Below, piece by piece: positions 46,041 through 58,800 of a DNA stretch of 64,000 nucleotides. This stretch comes from Coriaria nepalensis (lineage: Eukaryota > Streptophyta > Magnoliopsida > Cucurbitales > Coriariaceae). The position numbers were made by a program, and so were the translations under genes. The stretch covers positions 10,630,001 to 10,694,000 of the forward strand of contig CP114485.1 of assembly GCA_027186245.1 (NCBI GenBank), written 5' to 3'. The first letter of the stretch is position 1. Every line of letters starts with the position of its first letter. The notes beneath the pieces were generated by a model that made no database searches, was not told the origin of the DNA, and saw only the letters and a program-made list of their open reading frames with translations.

Positions 46041-48235
46041 TGAATGTATATGCCCTTCAAGTCAATTAGATTTAGACCCGATGTGTATATATTTTATGAG
46101 ATAAAATCTTAGTTATACATATTAATGATAGTATTCTTTGTTCAGTAATAGTAAAAGCATTCATCCATTTATCATATTTATTAATTGTGTTGGAATTGAT
46201 ATCTTTTGTTCTATAAATATTTATCATGATAAAGTCTAATATCTTAAGTTATGTACTTCATAAACCGTGATGAAGATCATGGTTATTGAGACAATCAAGT
46301 TGCTTAAAATTGAAAGACACAAATTGTTCATTATCATAGGATCTCAAAAATGGATATTGCTGATTCGGATAGACAATCATATATGGCTTATTACCTATAA
46401 AGTGTTCATGGTGGCTGATCGTATAGACATTTGTGTCAGTGGAACATCATGATGATTATGTGGGTGCTTAGAGACTAAGGGTATCAAATATGACATTTAA
46501 ATAATTCTCAATGATAATTAATATTAACTTTTAATATGACTTATCTAGTTACTATATTACACGTGGTCCTTACATCTGAGATCATCATGGTATCTTATGT
46601 ACCAGATTTCATACTTTGACATCATTATAATTAGCGCTTACCAATGGTGAACATGGGGAACCGTTGAATATGAAATCTTGTACATAAGGTTATGAGTGAT
46701 AAAAGGGAATCCATCCATTCTATATTTGGAATTAAATCATATGAATCGTATACTTTATTAACCAATGAAATCCTTGCAAGGTAATGGTATGAATTTTTTT
46801 TCATTAAATCCATTATTTATGTTCATTAAAAATATAACACTTCATATGATTTGTCTATTCGGGTTTAACAGTTAAACTATGCCCAAGGATGAATCAGGAC
46901 ATTTACTAGATAGAAGGATCATTATTGTATAGTTAGTAGTCACAATAAGTTCTTTTGGAAGTACTTACTTCTCAGCTCGGATAGTCTTGACACCTTTCTA
47001 GAAGTCAATCTTCGCTTGGAGGTTTAAGTTAATTAATCATGAGATGATTGAATTAACTGTTTAGCTTAAAAAGTGTTTTAAAGCTAAATAAATCATAAGG
47101 TTCTTTCGGAAGATAATACTTCTCATTTCCCAGGTAGTCTTAACACTTTACTAGAAGTTAATCTTGACTTGAAAGTTTAAGTTATTTAATAATGAGATGA
47201 TTAAGTTAACTGTTTAATTTAAAAAATATATTAAATTAAACTAATTAAATTATAAATTAAATAAAATCATAAAGTGTGATGAAATCCTCCTATCGGTGTG
47301 ATGTAAAACCTAATCGGTCATACACATAAAGATTCGATAGTAATTCGGTTTAAGATTCGTCAGAGAAAAGGAAAAAACAACGCATTTCCATTTTAAGCGT
47401 AAGATGGTAATTTATCTTGTAGTTTGACTACAAGGGCAAAATGATAATTATTAATTTATTAAATATAATGTCATACAGTTCTGCTAGCACAACTAAGTGA
47501 GATATTAATTTAATTAGAAATTAATAAAGTATAAATAAACTTTTATTTAATTATAAAGGGGTCCTAAAAGTTCATATTAATAATTGGACATTAAATGATT
47601 AATGTACCAAATTATTAATTAAATTTTTATCGGTCAAACTAATCAAAGAGTTTATTAAAATCCATTGGTTTAGCCTATGGTGGTGGCCGGCCATATCCAT
47701 AAGTATTAACCTATTTTCCTTAGTTAAGTTAAGGAAACATTTTCTATAAGAAAACCTTAGACCTAGTAGAACATTATAAATATTATACTAAGTGGTGGAA
47801 AACCCCCGAAGCTCCTCCTCCTCCTTTTGGCTGAAATTGAGAGAGAGAAAAGAGAGGACTTTCCCATCCATTTCTTCAAATCTTTTGATTCATGTGTTGA
47901 ATCTCAAGATATAAAATTAACTGAATAAATGAATTGTGTGGATTATGGTTAAAGGATGAACGTATAGGCATCTTGAATCTTCCTTGCAATCAGATTGAAA
48001 GATAAATTATAGTGGTTTGCTCATCAATTTAAGGTAATCATTTAGTCTAAACTTGAAATTTTAATACATGAGATTTACTACACTTTTTTATAAAGTGATT
48101 ATATATATGATATATAAGAATTGTATGATCGATCTTATTTATAAAATTATGTTATGATTAAGATGAGATTAAAAAAAATTAAATTATTATTTCCACGGCT
48201 TTATATACATGAATTCATAACAATTATGTTAGATT
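46041..48235 (+). repeat. Long LTR-like non-coding block
   Basis: Starts close to TGTATATGCCCTTCAAG (after the telomere-like tract) and ends near GAATTCATAACA. The middle resembles widespread plant retrotransposon LTRs: a dispersed segment also present at 1985-2300, and near 47790 a leader-like GAAAACCCCCGAAGCTCC plus CT and GA runs. There is a 151-bp tandem duplication (from 46949 and 47100). No coding domain. A solo LTR of about 2.2 kb is the likeliest reading; target duplications were not identifiable. Confidence 0.45.
46949..47250. repeat. 151-bp imperfect tandem duplication
   Basis: GTTCTTTT/CGGAAG at 46949 and 47100 begin two copies sharing TAGTCTT-ACAC, CTAGAAGT-AATCTT, GGTTTAAGTTA and GAGATGATT-AATTAACTG. 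The right copy fades in an AT-rich stretch. Confidence 0.8.
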
Positions 48236-48560
48236 AGGCCATAAAAGTCTAACTTGAAGCTAACTTGGAGCTGAGTGTGTAGTCAACTAACAAGAAGGGA
48301 ATAACCTAAATTTGTTAAAGAAGTAGTTAGCATATTGCAGTTGTAACAATTTAGCTAACGTGTATGAAGCATATGTAACCCATTACAAAGAGATCAATGA
48401 ATAATGAAAAAAAGTCTCCCTCTCTAACTCTCTCTTTCTCTCCCTTAGTTCTTCAACTCTTAGGAGTTTCTCCCTCGAATAGAACTATATCATTAGTGTT
48501 GTTGAAGCAAAATCTTCGAGCAAAATTTTCTTGAATCCAGGTCCATACATTAGAAGACCA
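48229..48560 (+). repeat. Possible solo Copia LTR
   Basis: Begins TGTTAGATTAGG and carries a transcribed-looking end: GTAACCCATTACAAAGAGATC, then AATGAATAATG and a CT-rich run CTCTCTAACTCTCTCTTTCTC, a layout common in Copia LTRs. No internal domain or second LTR is near. Confidence 0.4.
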
Positions 48561-49239
48561 AAACCACACCTGGCCAATAATTAATAATGCAAAAAATAGA
48601 ATACCATCACTATTGATACAACAAAATTAGTCATATTTCAACAAACCGAATAACATTCTAACCATAACTTCCACACGAGGGACATTATCTAAAGGTGCAT
48701 CCTAAGATTTTTTTTTTTGATGCATTCATTGCAAAATAGATGATACCACTTCATGAGTGAGTAAAGTACAAAATCAATATATCACAATTTTTACTATATC
48801 TTCTATGACTTAAGATTCAGTTTGAGAAACTACATTTGAAGTGGGAAGAGACACTCATCTTTATGAAGATCAACCTATGTGTTTATATTTGTAGGATAAT
48901 TTAGAAAAAGATAAGAAATTTATTAACTCCAAATTAGAAAACCTTAATTGAGGAAGTAAATAATATATGAATATTTATACACCCGAATAATTATTTTTTT
49001 AAAGAATTATAACTTTTAAATTACACCTTTATCAATTTAATCATATTTACTATTTCAATAGCCACAATGAAGAAGCATAAATGTTTTAGGTATACTCTTT
49101 AGGTATTGATGTAATGAAATTGAATTAAGAAGATATTTTAAATATATTGCAACAAAATTTGATGATGAGGGCAATTAATTGAAGCACCATGATAGAGACA
49201 AGACAATACGAGACTTAAGGTCGGTTTATATATTATAGA

Positions 49240-49270
<31 letters not shown>

Positions 49271-49823
49271 TTATATACCACAAACAAGACTTTAATATCG
49301 AATTCTCACATTTTATAATGATTAATTAGGAAGGACCGAATTGCTCATGTGCTGATTGGTGTGATGCTTGAGTTCGATATGACAACACAATTACCAGCCT
49401 TAACAAATATCTCTGCTAAGAAAAAATACAGTAAAATATACGATAAATAAATAAATAAATATATATATATATATATAACATTTTTTGTTATTGTCCTATT
49501 CGTAATTTGATTTAATTTCAAAATTCATTTCACTTTTATTTTTCATTCTTTAACCATGTCGATGCACTCCTCCTCTTAACCCTCCTGCGATTGCAGGTAC
49601 TTTAATTTTCTCTGATTCTCCTTCCTCCATCTTATCTCAATAATTCAGACTTACCCATTTAATTGGAATCTAGGGTTCTCTTGATTTACGTCTGGATCAT
49701 TTCCTCTTTCCTTGTTACTATGGTGATTTGAGAATCCTTGATCGTTGCATTGGTAAAAGGCGCTAGCAATTCCGGCTTGCGGATCTGAGTCTCCCCTGAC
49801 CATTTTTCATTGCTCGATTCAAG
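48561..49823 (+). other. Spacer and 5' region of the SAPS-domain gene
   Basis: AT-rich with TA dinucleotide runs at about 49248-49272 and 49457-49477. From about 49540 it turns CT-rich like a plant 5' leader (CTCCTCCTCTTAACCCTCCTGCG), and a possible 5' UTR intron acceptor GATTGCAG lies near 49595. The transcription start cannot be fixed. Confidence 0.5.
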
Positions 49824-52800
49824 ATGTTTTGGCGCATGGCGGGATTGTCGACTGCGTCTCCTGTGGGTTTTTTCCTTTTTTCTTCTTCACTTATTTGTGG
49901 CATTTTCGCATTTTTGTACGATTATCGGACGGTGCATTGTTTTTTCCTTTAGGGATTTGCTTTGGTCGTTTATTTTTTATTCAATCTGTTTTTTTCTGGG
50001 CAAAGTAAGGGTAAATGATACCGAATTTTCCGATTTGAGAACGTGAATTAAAGGGTAAATGATACAGCTTTTCATCTTTGTGGACCTCCTCTCTCACTTT
50101 TCAACTGTTGAGCGTTTCCCTCCTGAATTAAATGGCTCTAGGAAGTTGTTCTTACTTTTCTCCCTGTTCCTACCGTCCTGTGTTATCTGAATCTTCTGAA
50201 TTAGATCTATTCATGTTTGAAGAAGACAATAATATGGGGTTTAAAATCTATAGCAGTGTTGCTTTGAATTATAAGTACTTCAAATCAATCTCATTCATCT
50301 CTTGTAACGAAAATATGACGTAACAGTATTGAACATTCAAATTATATTTTCTACGGTTGCCCAGTTATCAATTTGTAGAAGAAGGAAATGGTCTGTGCTT
50401 TAACTAATTTAGTACACCAATTTGAACTTAGATGGACTGCTTTAGGTTGATTCCATGGTTATGGAATTCACTGTTTGTACTTATCAATTCCCGTAATGCT
50501 TTTAGTCCTAACTTCTATACATCTTTTTTTTTTCCTTGTTTAAAAAGAAAACTGACAATCAGAACTCCCATAATTACTGTTAAATCACTTTATGCTTTGC
50601 AACAGATCCTGTTATTGTCAATGAGAAATATATAATTATTGTTGATATTAAAATTGAATATTCTTATTCTTATTGGCGAGCAAAAGAATAATCAGAAAAA
50701 GAAAATATGATAATATCCAGTGCTCCCAATATCACTTCTCTGTGCTTGGAATATCTTTATCTGTGCTGTATTACTATGCGCTTGGTTGGAGCTGATTACA
50801 AAACGATTCTAGTTAACACTGTATCTGAGCCTTGAAAATAGGTGGTAAAGGGTGGCATCGGTGTGAATGTTAGCTACTCTTAACTGGGATTGTATCCGCT
50901 TCTATTAGGGTTTTTTTCTTTTCCTCTTTCTCTCTCATTTTATATTGTTCCAGGTGGAGACGATTTTGGATAAGGAGAGCTTTACATTGGAAGAGCTTCT
51001 TGACGAGGATGAAATAATTCAGGAATGCAAAGCCCTTAATGGTCGACTCATCAATTTGTAAATCTCTTTTTTCTCTTACTTGATCAATTTTCGTTACTTT
51101 TTAGTTGCTGTGCATTTCTTGCAATGTCTTTCAGTGTGTTGCTACCTTATTTGTATATCTAGGTACTTATAAATGGATTTTCTTTTACTGTTTTATCTTT
51201 CCATCTATTTGCTGCCTTGTCTTGCAGTTTGAGAGAGAGAACTCAGGTTGAGCAACTTATTCGATATATTGTGGAAGAAGCTCCTGAGGATGCTGAAAAG
51301 GGGCGCACTTTCAAGTAGATGCTTCTATAATAATTACTTGCATGCTCCTATATATCTAGACGTTGCTTATAATAATATGTCGTGTCCTTTTTATGATGCA
51401 GGTTCCCTTTTATTGCTTGTGAAATTTTTACTTGTGAAGTTGATATTATACTCAAAACCTTAGTAGAGGATGAGAAGGTGAAGATTTCAATCGTTACCCT
51501 TTTTCCTTGATTTAATCAGATATAAAGAAAAAAAATCGCTTATTGGGTAGATCATTGCTTTTTTGGCAGTTGATGAACTTGTTGTTTTCCTTTCTGGAGC
51601 CAAAACACTCCCATTGCACACTACTTGCTGGGTACTTTAGCAAGGTATCGTGATAAATTTTTTAAAATAAGATTTTCTTTAACATTGGCAGGCCATCATT
51701 TGGCCAATGTGAACTAAGAAATGTTTATCAGTCTTTATGTTCTTCCTTTCCCTTCTCTCTTGCTATATATCTCTCTACCTCTCTACTCTTATCTTTTTCT
51801 TCACTCCCACTTTTTCAGACACAGAGGAATGTGATGGTTAGCTTTATATTGCTGTGATTAGCTATATATTGCTGTGATTAGCTATATATTGCTGTGATCT
51901 AATATGCCCTAATTGCTCTGTGCTAGGTTGTCATATGCCTGTTGTTGCGCAAGACAGTTCCTTTTATGCAATATATTCGAGTAAGTTCACTTAGATCTGC
52001 TACCTTACTTATGTAGTGACTTTACACAATCGTGCTGCTATGATTTATGTGTCTGCTGATGTAATTATAAATGCTGTTAGAAAATACAATTAACATTTAG
52101 GATTAGTATCATGTGCAATTGTTACAATTTGAGATTTGAGCTTTGAGCTTTGTGCTATGAGGCAATTGAATGTTTGGAATCTGAACACGAGACCTTGATC
52201 TTGGAATTGACTTATATCACTTGATTGAACACTTTATCATGCCAGTAATGCTGTTAGTACTGCAATTTTGGGGATCAAATGTCTTATTTTTGCTAATAAT
52301 AAATTCTTTTGCGAAGATCTTGGATAATATGCATTTGCACTTATGCTATTTTATTTTGTCTGTATATGTTTAATTCTTATACTAGCACTTACTGTTGGAC
52401 AGAAATACGCCCCCTACTTATTTTCGTTTGAGTTTGAACTATCTTTATGCACCCATGTTCTCCAGGCTCATCAAGAGGTTGTTAAGAAGCTAGTTGACTT
52501 GATTGGAATTACTTCCATCATGGAGGTTTGTTGCTACTTGCTAGTCGCTTTTCTTTATAGCATTTGCAACAAACATATGATATTTGAACTTGAACAAATA
52601 TTCAACATATTGTTGTCACCCCACCCTTGACAATAAAATACATTTGCATAGCTTTGATGGATTACACTAAGGAAGTTAATGTGAAATTATATATATGTTG
52701 AATAGGTTTTGATACGTCTTATTGGTGCTGATGAAAATATGTACTCAAACTATATGGAAGCAATGCAGTGGATGGAAGAAACTGATATCTTGGAGATGAT

Positions 52801-55800
52801 TGTGGACAAGTTTAGTTCGTCGGTTAGTAGTATTCTTGTCAATGAAATGTGTTCTTGTAAGAATTTATGTCGTATTGATCATTCAGATTCAGCTGACTTT
52901 TGTTTAATATTTTAAAACTAGGACAGAATAAGAACTGACTTATGTCGTATATAGTGAATCAAAATTACCGAGCTTTTGCGATCCAGTATTCTTTATGAAT
53001 TTTTGTAGGTTTTCTGCCTTCCTCATAATAGTAACCACCCCCCACCCCAAATTTCTTGATAATATGCCATTGTTTTTCCTTCAATTTTAATAGATCATCC
53101 AGCTCTTTTATTTCTATCTTATTTACTTTTAGAAAAGGAGCAGAATTATAGGTCTTACGGATTTCTTTTTCATTTATTTTCTATACCTAGCACTTCATTA
53201 ACCAGGTTTTTTTGTCCTTTACCAGTGTTAATCTTTTCTTACTTTTATCATAGACAGAATCACTCTTGCCTATATTCATTACATTTTTTGGTTGAATTTT
53301 CTCTCTCTCCATATTCTCTTTGCTAACTCCATCGATGTGTGTCAAATCCCCTGAGTGACTTTTTGTGGTTATGCTATTGATAATCTGCTTCTTTTTCGAT
53401 AGGTATAATGTTTTGTTTCCCCCAACCAACCTTGGAAGAGAATATTTTGGTGGTTTTTATTCCTGCTTTAGTTCAGAACTATATGTCTCTCATCTCATGT
53501 TGAGATACTTGACTATATTGCCACCTCTTATTGAATTTTTGTGAGCGTAAATTGTGACTTATATCTTGTATACTGTTGAGAGCCTTACTGGGTCTCAAGT
53601 CATATTATTAAGGCTAATGATGTGCCTTGTAAGATTATTATCCTTGAGAGAAAGAATTAGAATGGTAGATGGCCTTATATATCTTAGTTTGTGTCAGAGA
53701 AAAACTTATTTGTTAAGCATTTTGACCATTGAAGGTCGATCGTGGTTTGTAAAAAAAGGTTCATTTCTTCTATGGAGCGAGCTTTCCTTTGTAAAAGTTG
53801 GATTACTGTGTTCCATATATGCCTATTCTTCTAGTCTATGTTCCTTTTCTATCCTCTTACTTTTCTTTGTTTAGAAAGATGATACCAAAAAAGTATGACC
53901 AAGGAAATAAACACTATATGAGAGACAAGGACCATACAAAAGAGAGATTTAGTGATGCATCTCTTCAAAAAATCCATGAGATAACTCTCCCCCTGAAGAG
54001 AAAAAAATAAAAAAGTAGAATAAAAATAGAAGAGTAGGTTCTCAAAGGAGAGAAAAAAATTAGAGTAAGTAGCAATCCATGAGGAAATGCATATTGATTA
54101 TGTTTTGTCCAGGTCAGAGTGCTACCTCAGTCAAAACTCGGATCAATTCTCCATACAAATTTACAATCTTTGATGAAGAAATATATTTGTGCAATGGATT
54201 TTTCTAAATCTGAGATGATGGTTGTAGGTCAATTCTTCGAGTCATACCTCTGAATGCTGTTAGTTTTAGTCACTTTCAGTTGATAAATTTTAAAGTGATG
54301 TGAATTAACCCTAGGGCACTGTTTCTGAATATGATCACAGGATTGTCCAGAAGTGCATTCTAATGCAGCTGAAACACTTTGTGCTATAACGCGGTCTGCT
54401 CCACCAGGGCTTTCTAGCAAAATTTCGAGCCCAAGGTAGTCTTTTTACCATTAATGGTATTTGGAGACAGCTTACAGTTCTTTTCTCGTCATCTCTTGTC
54501 ATAAATACAACTAATGTGCTTTTATTGCATTCAGTTTTATAGGAAGACTATTTCGCCATGCTTTGGAAGATTCACGGCCAAAATCTGTTTTAGTTAACTC
54601 ATTGTCAGTATGCATATCTTTGTTGGATCCGAAGAGGCTAACCTTTGGAACATACTATACGTATGTCTGTCAATCAACCGTTGGTTCTACAGTAATAGCT
54701 AAGCAGGAGACGGTTGAAGGCATGCTGGAGAGCCTTGGTATACTTCTGTTCTAACTCCTAACTTTCTTTTTCACATATCTTAATTTTCCAGCGGAATAGG
54801 AATGATTAGTATCTTGAGCATAGCTTTTCCTGCCCAACTCATAGCTAAGAAAGGTAGGAGTGAAAGTATTTTCTTGGCTTTATGATTAGAAAGTAGAACC
54901 TAGGAGTACTTTTTCGAAGTAAACTATCATGACAAGTGGCTCGGAATTCTAAATTCCTCAGGTTATGTATATAGAGGGCACTATAAACTACTTTTTCCAT
55001 TTTTTTTTTTTTTTTGAAGAATTACGATAATGGTGTACTAATTGAGTTGTAATGCCACGGTGGTCTGATTTTTTACCTGAGTTGGTTTATGTGTGCTGCT
55101 TTCTATTGATGACAATGGTATCCTTAGTATTAAGCTTATACGTGTCTACTGAGCAATGAATGTTTTGACATTTCCAGTTCTCGGCTTCCCTTAAAAGCAA
55201 TGTCTACTAGTAGGAGTATAATAAAAGGTCATTCATTGATGTTGTGAGTGCCCTGCAACTTGCCAACCATAAAATTTTATTCTAGAAAACTGAAGAGATC
55301 GTTATATTAAGTTACGAAACGAAAGTGAGACAACTACTATATTCAGTTATTTTTCGTATTTTTTTCATAACATTTTCTAGTAATTTTTATCATTTTTGTT
55401 TCTCTTTTAAGGTATGTGAATTACTTGCATGTCAGCTAAGCTAGTTTGAATGCACCTAAGTTTGTACCTTTCATTGAAAATATTAGATATCTTTTCGTGT
55501 GTGAAGGAGAGAATATGATGTTGGAGACTAGAAAAGAGACTCTTGTTTAGTCCTAGTTCATCTATACGCAAATTTTTTTAATGAAATGCTGTTGCTTCTT
55601 GCATTAAGTACCAAGTACTATTTACTTTCTATTCCGTAGGTAATTTGCTTAAGCTTTTGGATGTTTCATCTGCTGAGAATGTCTTGGCTACTACCTATGG
55701 CAAGTTGCAGCCACCTCTTGGGAAACATCGTTTAAAGGTATGATAAAAGAAAAGGAATGTTATTATTTTTATTATTATTCAATTTTATGGGCTGCTATTA

Positions 55801-58800
55801 AATTAATGATTAAAGTAGGAGATTTTTGTTTATGAACAAAGTGGTATTATATCGAATTACCTGCTAATTTTATTCTAAACATGGATTCTCTCAGATAGTG
55901 GAGTTCATATCAGTCTTACTAACAGTTGGTAGTGAAGCTGCTGAGAACGAGTTAATTTGCCTGGGAGCGATAGAGAGAATTCTGAACTTGTTTTTTGAGT
56001 AAGTATAGATGTTCTGTTATTTCATTAAAATTCTGATAGGATCCATGATAGGGTTGGTTTCTTTTGACTGCAGGTACCCATACAATAATTTTCTGCATCA
56101 TCATGTAGAGGACATAATTTTTTCATGCTTAGAAAGCAAAAATTCTTCAATTATTCAGCACCTTCTTAGTGAGTGTAATCTTGTTGGAAAGATACTTGAT
56201 GCCGAAAAGAATTTCACATTGGCATGCGATTCAGACAAGGTAGCAATCAAATTCCTCAATGTTTCATGCCATGAGCGAAGTAATTTTTGATGAGCAAAGT
56301 AATTTTTGATTTATGTGCCTGAAATCTTGTATGATGCTCTTAAGGTTGTTTTATAAGGTACTGAATTAGTCTTGTGTATTAATGTTGTTCAATATATGCA
56401 GCCAACTGTTTCTGTAGAAAACAGATCACTACCTAGGATAGGAAATATTGGCCATTTAACACGTATAGCCAACAAACTAGTTGAACTGGGGAACAACAAC
56501 AATGGCATTCAGGCACATTTACAGGTTAGCCCCTATTCATTTGATGACCACATTGACACTCTTACTCAAATGTCAAGCATGTCATACCCTCCCTTTCTTT
56601 TGGATGGGGAGAGAAAAGGGGAGGGGGTTGTTCTTTTATTTTCTGTCTCATGGATGTGAACTAGTTTGGTTTTCTTTTCACAGGAAAACACCGAATGGGC
56701 TGACTGGAATACAAATGTACTGTCAAAGCGCAATGCCGTAGAAAATGTCTGTCAATGGGCTTGCGGGTATGTTTTCTTCCTTGGGAGTATCCTGTTGTCT
56801 GCTGTGTTACATACAGGTGCTCTTGAAGGTTTTAATGCTTGTTGATAGCAAGTTTATGGAATTTGAAGTCTAAACTGTGTGTAAGGCACTTATGATCTTT
56901 CCCAGCATTTTGAGCCAAATAGACGGTCACCTTACCAAAACCTTAAAGTCAATGCTAACTTTGCCCCTCCCTCCCCTCTCTTCTCTTCCGTACAAACAAA
57001 TGAAGAGAAATAAGAAAAAGGAATATTAGAGTGCTTTTCTACTGGGCACTACAAGTTTCCATCTCCTAGTCTGTATTATAATACCTTCAATGGATGAACA
57101 GGCCATCAGATTATGACAAATTATATATGTTGTTTGACAGTTTGGTATGTGGGTCTGCAGAATAAAATACATCAGTAAGTTATTCATTCATAATATGTGA
57201 TTCACACTTGGAGACGAGAACTGTGATTTTGAACCTTAAGTCTTAGAAACTGTGCATACCTGTTCTAGATGTCACTCTGCTGAAGTTTTCTCCATGCTGC
57301 TTACAGTTTTATACTCAGATTGATATGATGCTTTGTGCTAGTGTTGCAGTACTTCCGTTCTGTGTCACTGGTCGTTCTTTTATCTGGGTAAATGGATGAT
57401 GAATGATGAATCAATTGTCTCAGGCGTCCAATGGCATTGCCAGATCGAACCAGAGACAGTGATGAAGACGATTACCAAGACAGAGATTATGATGTGGCAG
57501 CTTTGGCCAATACCATGAGCCAGGCCTTCCGATATGGAATCTACAATAATGATGATATTGATGAGGTACCAAATTTTTTTCCTCGGTGATTGTTTCTTTC
57601 ATATAGCATTTTCGTTTTTGCTGATTAGGAAGTTTACTCTGCTAACAAGGTAGCTTTGGAGGTGGTCTAGAATCTCATAGAAGTAAAATCAGTGAGTGGC
57701 ACAGTAATATTTAGTCTCAAAAGGCTCATGTACCACCGATTTTACTGTAGAACTTCTGAATTTTCTGTGTCCTTGTGGAGTAATCTTGTTGTTTGAATAA
57801 TGGGAATTTACTCTCTTTTTTATGTGTTCTTGTTTCCTTGTAAATCAGTCACATCTTTGCTTTTCTGTTGGATTTTTCTTTCCATGATTTTATATCAGTT
57901 TCTTGGCCTCAGAATGTTTCTTAAGGTGCCCAAGTTTAACTTTTAACTCTTGAAACTGAATTTTTCCTAAGAAAATTTCCTGAAAACATGGACGTGACAG
58001 TCGATAATCTCCCCCTGCATTTTCTTTTTCCCAAAAGTGACATGCTAAAAGAGTGGATGTATTGATATTGTCAATTATTATGTGAATCGGTTGGCCTCTT
58101 CCTAGCTCTGACAGTTTCTATGCATTGCAGGCTCAGGGTTCACTTGAACGAGATGATGAGGTATGAACTTCTCCTCCTAGGCTGCAACTTCACTTTTCAA
58201 CAAGAAATTTCCAATGAAAGGAAAAGTTTTTTTTTTTTCTGGGAGAGAGCGGGGGGGGGGGGGGGTGGGGTGGGTTTGTGATACATTTTCATTATGAGGA
58301 TAGGAAAAATGACCATTAGAACTATTGTGGAGCATTGCATAAATCTAGATATTTTATGTTTGCAAGAGAAGATACACTGACTTAATGAGTCAGCCCTAAG
58401 ATGTGCCAAAATGCTACCCTCAATGTTTCCTTTGTGATTATGGCCCCATTTGGGATTGTCAAAATGCCGGCTCAGAAAATAGTTGAACCTAATGAAAAAA
58501 AAGTGTTAAATTTTTTGTTTTTGGTTATTGATCATTTAAACTTTTTAATATTGTCTAAAGACATTGTCAGTAGACAATGTACAGACAATGTTTAGGAACT
58601 TGTTTTAAAGGTAAATGTTTTCTATATTGTCCAAAACCAATGTTCAAGGAGTTTTCGTGTTGTCCATGATCAATGTCCAACGGTTTTTAGATGATTTGAC
58701 ATATTTTGTTTCTCCCGAGATAAAAATCCAGACTAAATATGCCCATCCAAATGCACTTGAACAAAAAAGTACACTTTTTTTCAAAGTGCTATTTTAGGTT

